Positions 40,649-49,443 of a stretch of DNA of 64,000 nucleotides are shown piece by piece. The notes under the pieces are model-generated. The model ran no database searches. It saw only the letters and a program-made list of their open reading frames with translations, and had not been told where the DNA came from. The stretch covers positions 1-64,000 of the forward strand of contig JAUHVK010000019.1 of NCBI GenBank assembly GCA_030425145.1, written 5' to 3'. The DNA is from Alphaproteobacteria bacterium (GTDB lineage Bacteria; Pseudomonadota; Alphaproteobacteria; Rhodobacterales; Rhodobacteraceae). Position 1 is the first letter of the stretch. Every line of letters starts with the position of its first letter. The position numbers were made by a program, and so were the translations under genes.

Positions 40649-41461
40649 ATGCGCCACTCGCTGCCACTTGCGCCGCAGTTTTATGTTACTGCGCCTCAGC
40701 CCTGCCCGTATCTTCCGGGCCGGATGGAGCGCAAGCTGTTCACCGCCCTTCAGGGTGAAGCGGCGGATAAGCTGAACAACAGCTTGTCGAAACAGGGATT
40801 CCGTCGGTCTCAGAACGTGCTCTACCGCCCGTCCTGTTCGGATTGCAGCGCCTGCCTTTCTGCGCGGATTTCGGTCGAGGCGTTTCGCCCGTCGCGGAGC
40901 CAGAAGCGGACGCTGAAGCGGAACGCGCATCTTCGCCGCCATGCCACCAGCGCATGGGCAACCGAAGATCAATACGAGCTGTTCCGGACCTATCTGGATG
41001 CGCGCCACGCTGATGGCGGCATGGCCGATATGGATGTGTTCGACTTTGCTGCAATGGTCGAGGAAACACCGATCCGATCGCGGGTGATCGAGTATTCGGA
41101 CACCGAAACCCGACAGCTGCAGGCGGTCTGTCTGACCGATGTGCTTGATGACGGGTTGAGCATGGTCTATTCGTTCTATTCCCCCGACGTTCCAGCGCAG
41201 AGCCTTGGCACTTACATGATCTTGGATCATGTCGAGATCGCACGGGAGGCCGGGCTGCCCTATGTCTATCTGGGCTATTGGGTGCCGGGCAGTGACAAGA
41301 TGGGATACAAGTCGGCGTTCTCTGGTCTCGAGCTCTATCGCCAAGGTGGGTGGGAACCCTTCCGCAAGCCCGACAGCTATTCGTCCGACATTCATCCGAT
41401 GTCGACCGACCCGATTGCAGAGCAGGTTGCGAATATCTCGCTTCCCGACCTTCGGAGCTGA
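40649..41461 (+). CDS. bpt: Bacterial N-end-rule aspartate/glutamate leucyltransferase
   Basis: Moves leucine from Leu-tRNA to N-terminal Asp/Glu, marking proteins for ClpAP. It has 270 residues. It has the Cys-rich N-terminus [20 protein letters not shown] and the family block CSDC...[39 protein letters not shown]. Eukaryotic ATE1 counterparts are annotated arginyltransferases; the prokaryotic type is Bpt. Confidence 0.93.
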   Translation: MRHSLPLAPQFYVTAPQPCPYLPGRMERKLFTALQGEAADKLNNSLSKQGFRRSQNVLYRPSCSDCSACLSARISVEAFRPSRSQKRTLKRNAHLRRHATSAWATEDQYELFRTYLDARHADGGMADMDVFDFAAMVEETPIRSRVIEYSDTETRQLQAVCLTDVLDDGLSMVYSFYSPDVPAQSLGTYMILDHVEIAREAGLPYVYLGYWVPGSDKMGYKSAFSGLELYRQGGWEPFRKPDSYSSDIHPMSTDPIAEQVANISLPDLRS

Positions 41462-41545
41462 TTACCTGACATTCATGCACCGTTTCTGCGGAACGGAATA
41501 GGATTTGGCACGTTCCCTTGCCGCAAAGACAAAGGAGCAAACCAA

Positions 41546-41932
41546 ATGTCGGAACGTGATAAACTGGTAATGCCCATCGCAAAGATGGCCCGCAGCAACG
41601 ACAAATTTCGCGAAGTGGTTTGGACTGGCGACAACAGCCAGCTTGTGTTGATGGCCATCCCCGAAGGCGGCGAGATCGGCGGCGAAACCCATGAGGGACA
41701 CGATCAGCTTTTGTATTTCGTGGATGGTATGGGCAAAGCCAAGATCGGCGATGACGAGATGGAAGTCTCGTCCGGCGATGTGGCGATTGTGCCTTCGGGC
41801 AAGTACCACAACTTCAAGAACACCGGCTCGGGCATGATGCGTCTCTACACAACATATTCTCCGCCCGAGCATGAACCGGGCACGGAACACGACACCAAGG
41901 CGGATGCCGAGGCTGACCCGAACGAAGATTGA
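41546..41932 (+). CDS. Cupin-domain protein
   Basis: A 128-residue single-domain cupin: GGEIGGETHEGHDQLLYFVDGMGKA and VPSGKYHNFKNTGSGMMRLY give the two cupin motifs with His and Glu metal ligands. No enzymatic class can be assigned. The acidic tail is disordered-looking. A bidirectional terminator follows at 41951. Confidence 0.9.
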   Translation: MSERDKLVMPIAKMARSNDKFREVVWTGDNSQLVLMAIPEGGEIGGETHEGHDQLLYFVDGMGKAKIGDDEMEVSSGDVAIVPSGKYHNFKNTGSGMMRLYTTYSPPEHEPGTEHDTKADAEADPNED

Positions 41933-41950
41933 TCTGCGCATCGCAACAAA

Positions 41951-41977
41951 AAAGGCCGCTCTGATGAGCGGCCTTTC
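41951..41977. terminator. Bidirectional terminator between the cupin and TRAP genes
   Basis: GGCCGCTC / GAGCGGCC with loop TGAT, preceded by seven A and followed by TTT-C-TT, fits both transcripts: the cupin gene from the left and the TRAP large permease from the right. Confidence 0.88.
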
Positions 41978-41997
41978 TTGCTTTTCCTAAGACAGGA

Positions 41998-44352
41998 TCA
42001 GTTCTGGATCAGGTCCGGCAGGATGGTCACGATACTTGGGAAGAGCCAGAGCAAGGCAAGGCCCAGAACCTGAATCCCAACGAAAGGCATGACACCTCGG
42101 TAGATGTGGCCTGTCGTTACCTCTTTCGGCGCAACACCGCGCAGGTAGAACAGCGCAAAGCCAAACGGCGGTGTCAGGAACGAGGTCTGCAGGTTGATCG
42201 CAATCATGATCGTTACCCAAGCCGGATCGAGCGTACCGCCGTAGATCACCGGGCCAACGATCGGCACCACGATGTAGATGATCTCGAGGAAGTCGAGCAC
42301 GAAGCCCAAGACGAACAGGATCAGCATCACGACAAGGAACACGATGGTTTCATTGTCGAAGGACCGCAGGAAGTCCTGAATGTAATGCTCACCACCAAAG
42401 GAGATCAGCACGAGGTTCAGAAGCTGCGAGCCGATCAGAATGGTAAAGACCATCGACGTCACCTTGGCGGTTTCCCGCACGACGGGACCCAGGATGTCTG
42501 TCCGGAACAGAACCCAGCAGCTGTACAGCAAGCCGAAGAAGGCAAAGTGATACGCCACCTGTGCCAGGACATAGGCCACCCAATCTTCGAGTGGGATACC
42601 CTCACGGCTGATACGCAGGTCGAAGTTGACGCCCAGCAGGATCATGATCACCAGAGCCAAAGAGGACCAGATGATGATCTTGGCGTAACCGTCTTCTTCC
42701 TTCAGCTTACGATAAGCCGCGAGCATGATGGCGCCAGCCGCACCCAGTGCCGCAGCGGGCGTCGGGTTGGTGATGCCGCCAAGGATCGAACCAAGCACCG
42801 CAACGATCAGGATCAGCGGCGGGAAAACAACCCGCAGCAGTTCGTTCTGCGCCAGACGCCCCATCCCGGCCCAGACGCCATACATGGTCAGCACCATGGG
42901 AATGGCGAGGATCAGGAAGGTCGCACCGGCACCGGTCAGCGGCGAGATGAAGATCACGTCACAGAGGAACGCCAAAACAACGCCGATCCCGCCCACGATC
43001 AACGGCAGCGGGGCCGAGGACGGCGACACGCCGCGTGCGAGGATCAGAACCAGAGCCAGCAGCGTGAACACGGTCGCAACCCCCGTACCAATCGGTGCAG
43101 CGTTCTCGCGTGCCTCGATCAGGGCTGCAGCGCGCTCTTCTTCGGTCAGCTCGACAACTTCGCCGGTGTCACCGGATTCCGCCATCGCAGCGCGCTGAGC
43201 AACCGCCTCGTCCCAGGTCTCTTGGCCGTGGAGGTCGATCATTGCCGCCTGACACTGCTCGGACACGTTGGTCCGTAGGCTCGGCCCCTCGGCACGTTCA
43301 GCATAGTCAGAGACAGAGATCGACTGGCTGCCAATGATGCCAGCGCCAAAGCCGATGGAGATTGCGAGGATCAGCCCGACGGGCGCAGCAAGGTACCATG
43401 TCAGTGCCTCACCACGTGTGACGACTTCGCCAGTCTCACCGGCCATCTGCACCGGCGGCGCACTGGACGGACGCAGAAGCGCAAAACCAAAAGCGTAGAG
43501 ACCATAGAGCAAGGCCAGGAAGAGGCCCGGCAACAGAGCGGCCTGGAACAGCGTCCCAACGGAGAGAACCGCAGGTTCACCCAGATAAGTCAGCGCATCG
43601 CTACAGCCAGCAAGCTGAGCGCGGGTTTCCTGACCCGTCGCATAGAGGTCACCGACAAGTGTCCCAAGAAGAACGATCACGATCGACGGCGGAATGATCT
43701 GCCCCAGAGTACCCGATGCGGCAATCACACCAGTCGCCAGTTCAGGCGAGTAGTTGTTGCGCAGCATGGTCGGCAGAGCCAGCAGGCCCATCGTCACAAC
43801 CGTTGCACCGACGATGCCGGTGGAGGCAGCGAGGAATGCGCCGACGATCACGATCGACACAGCCAGACCACCCGGCAGCGGCCCGAACACGCGCGCCATG
43901 GACGTCAACAGGTCTTCGGCAATGCGCGAACGTTCCAGCGTGATGCCCATCATTACGAACATCAGCACAGCCAGCAGCGTTTCGATCGACTGGCCCGCAA
44001 TCACGCGTTCGTTGATCCGGTTCACGATGAAGGAGATGTTCCGCTCCATCGCCTGTTCCCAACCACCTGGGAATACAGGTTCTTCGATCCGCGGTAAGTC
44101 CGGGTATCGGAAGACGGATATCGCATCTCGGGCGATGCCCTCAGCGACGATCGCCGCAAATTCAGGTGAGCCTTTGTCGATGGCTTGGTGGATCAGCAAT
44201 CCAGCCGAGTCGAGCGCGGCGATGATGGCAAAGGATATGACCCCTGCACCCGCGATTGCGAAAGCCACCGGGAAACCAGTCATGATCCCGGCGAAGAGTG
44301 TCAGGAAGACGATGAGGATACCGACCTCGACTCCGTCCAGTCCGAAAAGCAT
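41998..44352 (-). CDS. TRAP transporter large permease, DctM-type, enlarged
   Basis: A 784-residue membrane protein, against about 430 for canonical DctM. N-terminal block (ILIVFLTLFAGIMTGFPVAF) and PTMLRNNYSPELATGVIAAS, GTLGQIIPPSIVIVLLGTL match DctM; the middle (about residues 270-560) is an insertion with extra membrane helices and a charged stretch; the end LQTSFLTPPFGFALFYLRGV is DctM-like again. This long form is typical of the TRAP group labelled mannitol/chloroaromatic (COG4664). It is co-transcribed with dctQ. Confidence 0.88.
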   Translation of the reverse strand: MLFGLDGVEVGILIVFLTLFAGIMTGFPVAFAIAGAGVISFAIIAALDSAGLLIHQAIDKGSPEFAAIVAEGIARDAISVFRYPDLPRIEEPVFPGGWEQAMERNISFIVNRINERVIAGQSIETLLAVLMFVMMGITLERSRIAEDLLTSMARVFGPLPGGLAVSIVIVGAFLAASTGIVGATVVTMGLLALPTMLRNNYSPELATGVIAASGTLGQIIPPSIVIVLLGTLVGDLYATGQETRAQLAGCSDALTYLGEPAVLSVGTLFQAALLPGLFLALLYGLYAFGFALLRPSSAPPVQMAGETGEVVTRGEALTWYLAAPVGLILAISIGFGAGIIGSQSISVSDYAERAEGPSLRTNVSEQCQAAMIDLHGQETWDEAVAQRAAMAESGDTGEVVELTEEERAAALIEARENAAPIGTGVATVFTLLALVLILARGVSPSSAPLPLIVGGIGVVLAFLCDVIFISPLTGAGATFLILAIPMVLTMYGVWAGMGRLAQNELLRVVFPPLILIVAVLGSILGGITNPTPAAALGAAGAIMLAAYRKLKEEDGYAKIIIWSSLALVIMILLGVNFDLRISREGIPLEDWVAYVLAQVAYHFAFFGLLYSCWVLFRTDILGPVVRETAKVTSMVFTILIGSQLLNLVLISFGGEHYIQDFLRSFDNETIVFLVVMLILFVLGFVLDFLEIIYIVVPIVGPVIYGGTLDPAWVTIMIAINLQTSFLTPPFGFALFYLRGVAPKEVTTGHIYRGVMPFVGIQVLGLALLWLFPSIVTILPDLIQN

Positions 44353-44414
44353 GTTATGCGGCCTCCCCGCTGTGTGCCGTTAGAGGCATCGTATCTTGAG
44401 TATTGTTCATTGGC

Positions 44415-45326
44415 TCAGGTCGAACCGGTGTGGATCGCATGCTCGATTTCTTCGGCTTCACTGCCGAACGCATCCCGATCAAGGAACTTGCCTTCGCTTT
44501 CCTCGCCTTCAAGGAACTCCAGAAGCGAGCGCCAGAAGAAGGCCAGCGCGTGCAGGAATGTCAGAGCGCAGAAAGCCACGATCAGGATCTTGAAGAGGAA
44601 ATACGCGTCAAAGCCGTTCGGGCTGAAACCGATGGTTTCCACGTTCCAACGGAAGATCCGCGACTGCATCACCATACGGTCCAAGTCGCTGGTCGCCGTC
44701 ACGGCAGGTGTCATCAGATGGCGCCACATGAAGAACCATGCGTAGAGATAGGTGATCGTGAGCGCCGGAAGCATGAAGATCATGCAGCCAAACATGTCGA
44801 TGATACGCTTGGTGCCGAATTTGACCTTGGAATAGAACAGGTCGACCCGCACGTGTCCACCCTGCACAAACGTGTACGTCACGCAGAGCGCAACGACCAT
44901 TGCGTTATAGAGCTTGAGCTCTTCCGCCCACCAGCTCAGGTCCTTGGCAAAGGCTGTTCCCAACGGTCCAAGCTGGATTTCCGCAACGCGGAAGATACGC
45001 TGCAGGAACACGATCATCACTTGTTGGATGACCATCAGCAGACCCGCCCATGCGGCAAAGCGGCCAACTCCATTGGCCAAGCCCTCAAGCCCGCGGACGC
45101 ATCCCCAAAGGATGCTGCGCTTCCAGGCGAGGCCGAGCACTGTGACGATGAGAAATGTCGTAAACACGACGAAAAACAGTTCAACAGACGCGCCATAGTA
45201 GATGAAGCGCATCACCGACGCCGGGTCTGACCAGTTCAGCCAGGATCCGGGATTAAGCACCGCCATCACAAGGTTGTATGGGGCCATTACAATATTCTGA
45301 AGCACCCACAGGATAAAATCGACCAT
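44415..45326 (-). CDS. TRAP transporter small permease, DctQ-type, enlarged
   Basis: A 303-residue membrane protein, longer than the usual 160-180. Four main helices with the DctQ-like LMVIQQVMIVFLQRIFRVAE and VQGGHVRVDLFYSKVKFGTK (the VDLF block) are visible. It belongs with the long-form DctM. AAGAGG lies six bases before ATG 45326. It is separated from the binding-protein gene by a partial terminator. Confidence 0.85.
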   Translation of the reverse strand: MVDFILWVLQNIVMAPYNLVMAVLNPGSWLNWSDPASVMRFIYYGASVELFFVVFTTFLIVTVLGLAWKRSILWGCVRGLEGLANGVGRFAAWAGLLMVIQQVMIVFLQRIFRVAEIQLGPLGTAFAKDLSWWAEELKLYNAMVVALCVTYTFVQGGHVRVDLFYSKVKFGTKRIIDMFGCMIFMLPALTITYLYAWFFMWRHLMTPAVTATSDLDRMVMQSRIFRWNVETIGFSPNGFDAYFLFKILIVAFCALTFLHALAFFWRSLLEFLEGEESEGKFLDRDAFGSEAEEIEHAIHTGST

Positions 45327-45385
45327 ACCATGCCTCTTCTTTGCCCCAGTTTCGGGGCGTCAAGCGTGTCTGGAAAGCGGTGAAA

Positions 45386-45419
45386 AGCCCCGCCCTGACT
45401 TTTCGGTCAGGACGGGGCT
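45386..45419 (-). terminator. Partial terminator between TRAP binding-protein and permease genes
   Basis: Minus-strand stem AGCCCCGTCCTGACC / GTCAGGGCGGGGCT (one mismatch), followed by four T residues. It probably lowers permease expression relative to the binding protein, as is common in TRAP operons. Confidence 0.7.
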
Positions 45420-45434
45420 AGAACGCGAGGTAAA

Positions 45435-46520
45435 TTAGCCTGCGTTCACACGGTTCCGCTGGCGCATGTATTCGCCGTCGGCGATTTCATACCAGTCAGC
45501 CGACTCTTTCATGGACGCGAAGTAGCTGTCCGCCACTTTGGCGTAGATTTCGTCGCCCATGTTCTCTTGACGTACCTCTGCCGATGCGGCGCCGTACGCG
45601 TCCCAGACGTCTTCCGGGAACTGACGGACCTGAACGCCTGCGGCCTGCAGACGGGCCAGAGCAGCACCGTTTTCGGCCAGCGACAGCGCGGTGTTCTGCG
45701 CGTGTGCAGCCTGTGCCGCGACGTTGACGATCTTCTTGTGCTGCTCGGAGAGGCTTTCCCAGACTTCAAGGTTGAAGCCTAGGCAGAGTGCCGAACCCGG
45801 CTCGTGGAAGCCAGCTGCGTAGTAGGTCTTGGTGACTTCCTGGAAGCCCATGCGCTCGTCCGCATACGGCCCGATCCATTCCGCGCCGTCGATCTGACCG
45901 GACGCGAGCGCCTGGTAGATTTCGCCGCCGGGGATGTTCTGGACGGATGCGCCAAGACGACCGAGAACCTGACCACCTTGGCCCGGCATACGGAAGCGCA
46001 GACCCTGAAGGTCTTCGGCCGATTTAATTTCGGTGTTGAACCAACCACCGGGCTGCATCGCGGTCATGCCGCACATGATCGGCTTGATGTTGAACAGCGA
46101 CGACAGTTCGTCATGCAGAGCCTGACCATCACGCCGATAGTACCAGTTCGCCATTTCCTGAGCGGTCATACCGAACGGAACAGATGTGAAGAAGGCGAAT
46201 GCCGGGTGCTGGTTCAGGAAGTAGTATTCCGCCGAGTGATACACGTCGGCCTGACCCGAGGAAACGGCGTCGAACACTTCGAACGCGCCCACGAGCGAGC
46301 CTGCCGACATCTTGTTGAACGACAGCGCGCCGTCAGTCATGGCTGTGATGTAATCGATTGCCAACTGAGCCGCGTCGTCGAAGATCGCGAAGCCATCAGG
46401 AACCGATGTCACCATTGTCAATGTACGGTTGCCTTGCGCGATTGCCGGCGCCGCCAGCGATGTGGCCGCTGCAGCCCCTACCCCTACTGTAGACGTACGC
46501 AAGAATGAACGACGATCCAT
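45435..46520 (-). CDS. TRAP solute-binding protein, TakP-like, Tat-exported
   Basis: A 361-residue periplasmic protein. The twin-Arg signal MDRRSFLRTSTVGVGAAAAT precedes AAPAIAQ. The fold matches the DctP group, with the TakP-like block PGGEIYQALASGQIDGAEWIGPYADE and the GGWFNTEIKSAEDLQGLRFR segment that binds a carboxylate via Arg. TakP of Rhodobacter sphaeroides binds 2-oxo acids; a monocarboxylate or 2-oxo acid is the likely cargo (inference). GGGAGGAAT lies before ATG 46520. Confidence 0.9.
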   Translation of the reverse strand: MDRRSFLRTSTVGVGAAAATSLAAPAIAQGNRTLTMVTSVPDGFAIFDDAAQLAIDYITAMTDGALSFNKMSAGSLVGAFEVFDAVSSGQADVYHSAEYYFLNQHPAFAFFTSVPFGMTAQEMANWYYRRDGQALHDELSSLFNIKPIMCGMTAMQPGGWFNTEIKSAEDLQGLRFRMPGQGGQVLGRLGASVQNIPGGEIYQALASGQIDGAEWIGPYADERMGFQEVTKTYYAAGFHEPGSALCLGFNLEVWESLSEQHKKIVNVAAQAAHAQNTALSLAENGAALARLQAAGVQVRQFPEDVWDAYGAASAEVRQENMGDEIYAKVADSYFASMKESADWYEIADGEYMRQRNRVNAG

Positions 46521-46627
46521 GTATTCCTCCCCTGAGTTTTGGATGCACAAAAACAGCCTGTCCGCTGCTTGCGCGGATCATTTAGTGGGTCGGACGGTAC
46601 TCATAAAAAAATATGAATGCAAACTAT

Positions 46628-46641
46628 TAACAGCGCTTACA
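46628..46641. promoter_or_regulatory. AGCGCT-centred imperfect palindrome, operator 1 candidate
   Basis: TAACAGCGCTTACA, 108 nt before the TRAP binding-protein ATG. It has the same AGCGCT core as the palindrome at 46700, and the two centres are 72 nt apart. Confidence 0.4.
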
Positions 46642-46699
46642 GATGTAGAAATTTTAGGCAGAATTCGCCGGAATTCTTGGGTTTTTTTTCACCTCCGGA

Positions 46700-46713
46700 T
46701 GATAGCGCTATCA
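46700..46713. promoter_or_regulatory. TGATAGCGCTATCA palindrome, LacI-family-type operator candidate
   Basis: A perfect 14-bp palindrome with AGCGCT core, the form often bound by LacI-family regulators in alphaproteobacteria. It is 180 nt upstream of the TRAP binding-protein start. No regulator gene lies in the window next to it. Confidence 0.5.
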
Positions 46714-46773
46714 AAGCATGACAGGGCCAGTTGAAGGGCTAAGCGGGTCGTTTCCGGCGCTGCAACCGGACCC

Positions 46774-46858
46774 GACGTAAGGTCAATTGAAGGGACCAAC
46801 GCAGGGTCAAGAAGAGAGACCGCCACAAGGCCAAGTGAGCAAGCGGACGTAAGGTCAA
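46774..46858 (+). repeat. Direct repeat GACGTAAGGTCAA, two copies 72 nt apart, with degenerate copies between
   Basis: Exact 13-mers at 46774-46786 and 46846-46858. GGTCAA or GGCCAA cores also occur near 46725, 46805, 46830 and 46874 with irregular spacing of 20-30 nt. No gene covers it. Confidence 0.5.
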
Positions 46859-46880
46859 GTAGACGCCGCGCCCGGTCAAA

Positions 46881-47165
46881 TTACAAACGCACTCCCCGGC
46901 TCAGGATCACGATTCCTATCTGACCTCTGCTCGGGTAAGTGGCTTTAAGAAGCAAGGCACAGAAATTTTCACCGCCTGTCACTGCGCCCTGCGTCACGCA
47001 ATGCCCCTGCGGCTCGTCGCCAAGGTTGTGTGTCAGGTCGGACAGACCCGCAACCCGGTCACTCGCGCCGAAACCCAAAACCTGCGAGAGCACGATCAAG
47101 CCCGCCAGCGCCATCGCATGACATGTCGAAAACAATTTTACCCGACGATTCCGCTTACCCAGCAT
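46881..47165 (-). CDS. Small secreted protein, hypothetical
   Basis: A 94-residue protein beginning MLGKRNRRVKLFSTCHAMAL, with a basic start and a hydrophobic run (ALAGLIVLSQVLGFGA) like a signal peptide, then a short soluble part with two Cys. GGAGG lies five bases before ATG 47165, which supports translation. No family was recognised. It could be spurious; the ribosome site and signal-like start are the main support. Confidence 0.4.
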   Translation of the reverse strand: MLGKRNRRVKLFSTCHAMALAGLIVLSQVLGFGASDRVAGLSDLTHNLGDEPQGHCVTQGAVTGGENFCALLLKATYPSRGQIGIVILSRGVRL

Positions 47166-47458
47166 GTGCGCCTCCGCAGTGCGTCAATATGAACTAACCA
47201 GTTCAGCTTATGGGAGGTCATTCTTCACCTGCAACTCACATTTCCGCGCGCATGCGCACATCAACTGTGACCATTGACGAACGACTCAGCAGAAAAGCGC
47301 AGGGAAGAATGCGTCGATTTCAGAAAATTACGCCAAACCCCCGCCCATCAGCAATAAACGGCAAAATTTTCTTCCCCTCAGGTACTATTTTCTTTGTTTT
47401 CGATGTTGACCCTCCGGGAGGCTCACCATAAGGTCCGGCCACGCGAAAAGGAGCCGAC

Positions 47459-47509
47459 ATGGCACGAGTGTTAGTCATTGTAGTAGAGAAGACGCGCATG
47501 GGCCGGTGA
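47459..47509 (+). CDS. ilv leader peptide
   Basis: A 16-residue ORF, MARVLVIVVEKTRMGR, preceded by AAAGGAG. Residues 4-9 are Val, Leu, Val, Ile, Val, Val, exactly the regulatory codons expected of an ilv attenuator. It precedes the terminator at 47535 and ilvB. The last codons form one arm of the competing hairpin. This is a regulatory peptide, not a functional protein. Confidence 0.85.
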   Translation: MARVLVIVVEKTRMGR

Positions 47510-47563
47510 CGGAACCAGACCAACACCCCATGCGCCCCCGACTGAACATCGGGGGTTTTTTTT
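47494..47563 (+). promoter_or_regulatory. ilvB transcription attenuator: competing hairpin and terminator
   Basis: GCGCATGGG (47494-47502, in the leader peptide) pairs with CCCATGCGC (47527-47535). The terminator CCCCCGA/TCGGGGG (47535-47555) with an eight-T run overlaps the second arm by one base. A ribosome stalled on Val/Leu/Ile codons would alter the choice between structures. The exact antiterminator pairing needs folding. Confidence 0.85.
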
Positions 47564-47602
47564 CGCGTAACGAACAGAAGTGTCTGTAAACGGAGCAAAG
47601 CG

Positions 47603-49357
47603 ATGACACGTCAAATGACCGGAGCGAAAATGGTGGTTCAAGCCCTGAAGGATCAGGGTGTGGACACGGTATTCGGGTATCCCGGTGGCGCTGTGCTACC
47701 GATTTACGACGAGATTTTTCAGCAGAACGGCATTCGCCATTACCTCGTGCGCCACGAACAGGGCGCCGTGCACGCCGCCGAAGGTTATGCCCGCGCAACC
47801 GGCAAGCCCGGTGTCGTTCTTGTGACCTCGGGCCCGGGTGCAACCAATGCCGTGACCGGTCTGACCGACGCGCTTATGGACAGCATTCCAATTGTCGTTC
47901 TCACCGGCCAGGTCCCGACCTTCATGATCGGCTCTGACGCGTTTCAGGAAGCCGACACGGTTGGCATCACCCGCCCCTGCACAAAGCACAATTGGCTGGT
48001 CAAGGACACGGACGCCCTGTCGGGTACCATTCACGAAGCCTTCCATGTGGCCACTTCGGGTCGCCCGGGACCGGTGCTCGTCGACATTCCGAAAGACGTG
48101 CAGTTCGCCAGCGGAACATACACCGAGAAAGCCAAAGCGAAGGTCAGCCATTACCAGCCACAGCTCAAAGGTGACATGGCGACCATCACGCAGTTGGTTG
48201 AAGCGCTGGAAACGGCAGAGCGGCCGATCTTCTACACCGGTGGCGGTGTCATCAACTCAGGTCCGGGCGCGAGCCAGCTTCTGCGCGAACTGGTCGATGC
48301 AACTGGCATTCCGATCACCTCGACACTCATGGGACTGGGGTGCTACCCGGCGTCCGGCAAGCACTGGCTCGGTATGCTTGGCATGCACGGTCTCTACGAA
48401 GCGAACCTCGCGATGCACGGCTGCGACCTGATGATCAACATCGGCGCACGCTTTGATGACCGGATCACCGGGCGGCTGGATGCGTTCAGCCCGAAGTCGC
48501 GCAAAGCGCATATCGACATCGACCCCAGCTCGATCAACAAGGTGATCCGTGTCGACATGCCGATCATCGGCGATGTGGGCCATGTTCTTGAGGATATCCT
48601 CAAGGTCTGGAAGGCGCGCGGGCGCAAGGTCAACAAGGAAGGTCTGCAAAAGTGGTGGCACCAGATCGAGCAATGGCGCGCGGTGGACTGCCTCAAGTAC
48701 AAACCGTCGGACAAGGCGATCCGTCCGCAGTACGCCCTGGACCGTCTGGAGCAGCTTACCAAGGGCCGTGACCGTTACATCACCACCGAAGTGGGCCAGC
48801 ACCAGATGTGGGCCGCTCAGTACCTTGGCTTCGAGGATCCCAACCGTTGGATGACTTCGGGTGGTCTGGGCACCATGGGCTATGGCACTCCGGCGTCGAT
48901 CGGCGTTCAGGTTGCGCACCCGGATGCATTGGTGATCAACGTCGCGGGCGAAGCCTCCTGGTTGATGAACATGCAGGAAATGAGCACAGCCGTGCAATAC
49001 CGCCTGCCCGTCAAACAGTTCATCCTGAACAATGAACGTCTGGGCATGGTGCGCCAGTGGCAGGAATTGCTGCATGGCGAACGCTATTCGCACAGCTGGT
49101 CCGAAGCCCTGCCCGATTTCGTAAAACTCGCCGAAGCTTTCGGGTGCAAAGGTATCCTGTGCAAGGATCCCGCCGATCTCGACGATGCGATTATGGAAAT
49201 GCTGGACTATGACGGCCCGGTGATTTTCGATTGCCTGGTCGAAAAACATGAGAACTGCTTCCCGATGATCCCGTCGGGTGAACCGCATAACAAGATGCTT
49301 CTGGGTGAAGCCAGCACCAAGGATGCCATCGGCTCCAAGGGCGCAGTCATGGTGTAA
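47603..49357 (+). CDS. ilvB: Acetolactate synthase large subunit
   Basis: A thiamine-diphosphate enzyme for the first common step of Val, Leu and Ile synthesis. It has 584 residues: N-terminal GATQMTGAKMVVQALKDQGV-like start with VFGYPGGAVLPIYDEIF, the catalytic Glu in RHEQGAVHAAEGYARATGKP, and the FAD region. The ThDP-binding GDG motif reads GEA here (INVAGEASWLMNMQEMSTA, then ILNNERLGM). ATG 47603 follows GGAGCAAAGCG. It is controlled by the leader peptide attenuator; ilvN is downstream. Confidence 0.96.
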   Translation: MTRQMTGAKMVVQALKDQGVDTVFGYPGGAVLPIYDEIFQQNGIRHYLVRHEQGAVHAAEGYARATGKPGVVLVTSGPGATNAVTGLTDALMDSIPIVVLTGQVPTFMIGSDAFQEADTVGITRPCTKHNWLVKDTDALSGTIHEAFHVATSGRPGPVLVDIPKDVQFASGTYTEKAKAKVSHYQPQLKGDMATITQLVEALETAERPIFYTGGGVINSGPGASQLLRELVDATGIPITSTLMGLGCYPASGKHWLGMLGMHGLYEANLAMHGCDLMINIGARFDDRITGRLDAFSPKSRKAHIDIDPSSINKVIRVDMPIIGDVGHVLEDILKVWKARGRKVNKEGLQKWWHQIEQWRAVDCLKYKPSDKAIRPQYALDRLEQLTKGRDRYITTEVGQHQMWAAQYLGFEDPNRWMTSGGLGTMGYGTPASIGVQVAHPDALVINVAGEASWLMNMQEMSTAVQYRLPVKQFILNNERLGMVRQWQELLHGERYSHSWSEALPDFVKLAEAFGCKGILCKDPADLDDAIMEMLDYDGPVIFDCLVEKHENCFPMIPSGEPHNKMLLGEASTKDAIGSKGAVMV

Positions 49358-49390
49358 GGGATCGCGCCGACCTTGGCGCCGGTCCGACCC

Positions 49391-49440
49391 GTGGGGGGCC
49401 AGCCCCCCACACCCCCCGGCATATTTGGAAAAAGAAGAAG
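49391..49440 (+). repeat. Intergenic repeat between ilvB and ilvN: hairpin plus AT-rich tail
   Basis: GTGGGGGGC/GCCCCCCAC (49391-49410) then ACCCCCCGGCATATTTGGAA and AAGAAGAAG. The tail matches the element at 15771 and resembles the one at 37332-37360. The ilvN ribosome site may lie in the AAGAAGAAG tail, so the element may be part of the 5' region of ilvN. Confidence 0.65.
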
Positions 49441-49443
49441 ATC

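Larger units (their letters stand above)
46521..46880. other. Gene-free gap with TRAP promoter region and degenerate repeats
   Basis: Three hundred and sixty bases without a coding gene. The TRAP-proximal half is AT-rich and carries two AGCGCT-centred palindromes. The distal half holds repeated GGTCAA-like motifs (46726-46876). No RNA gene or ORF of substance was seen. Confidence 0.7.
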
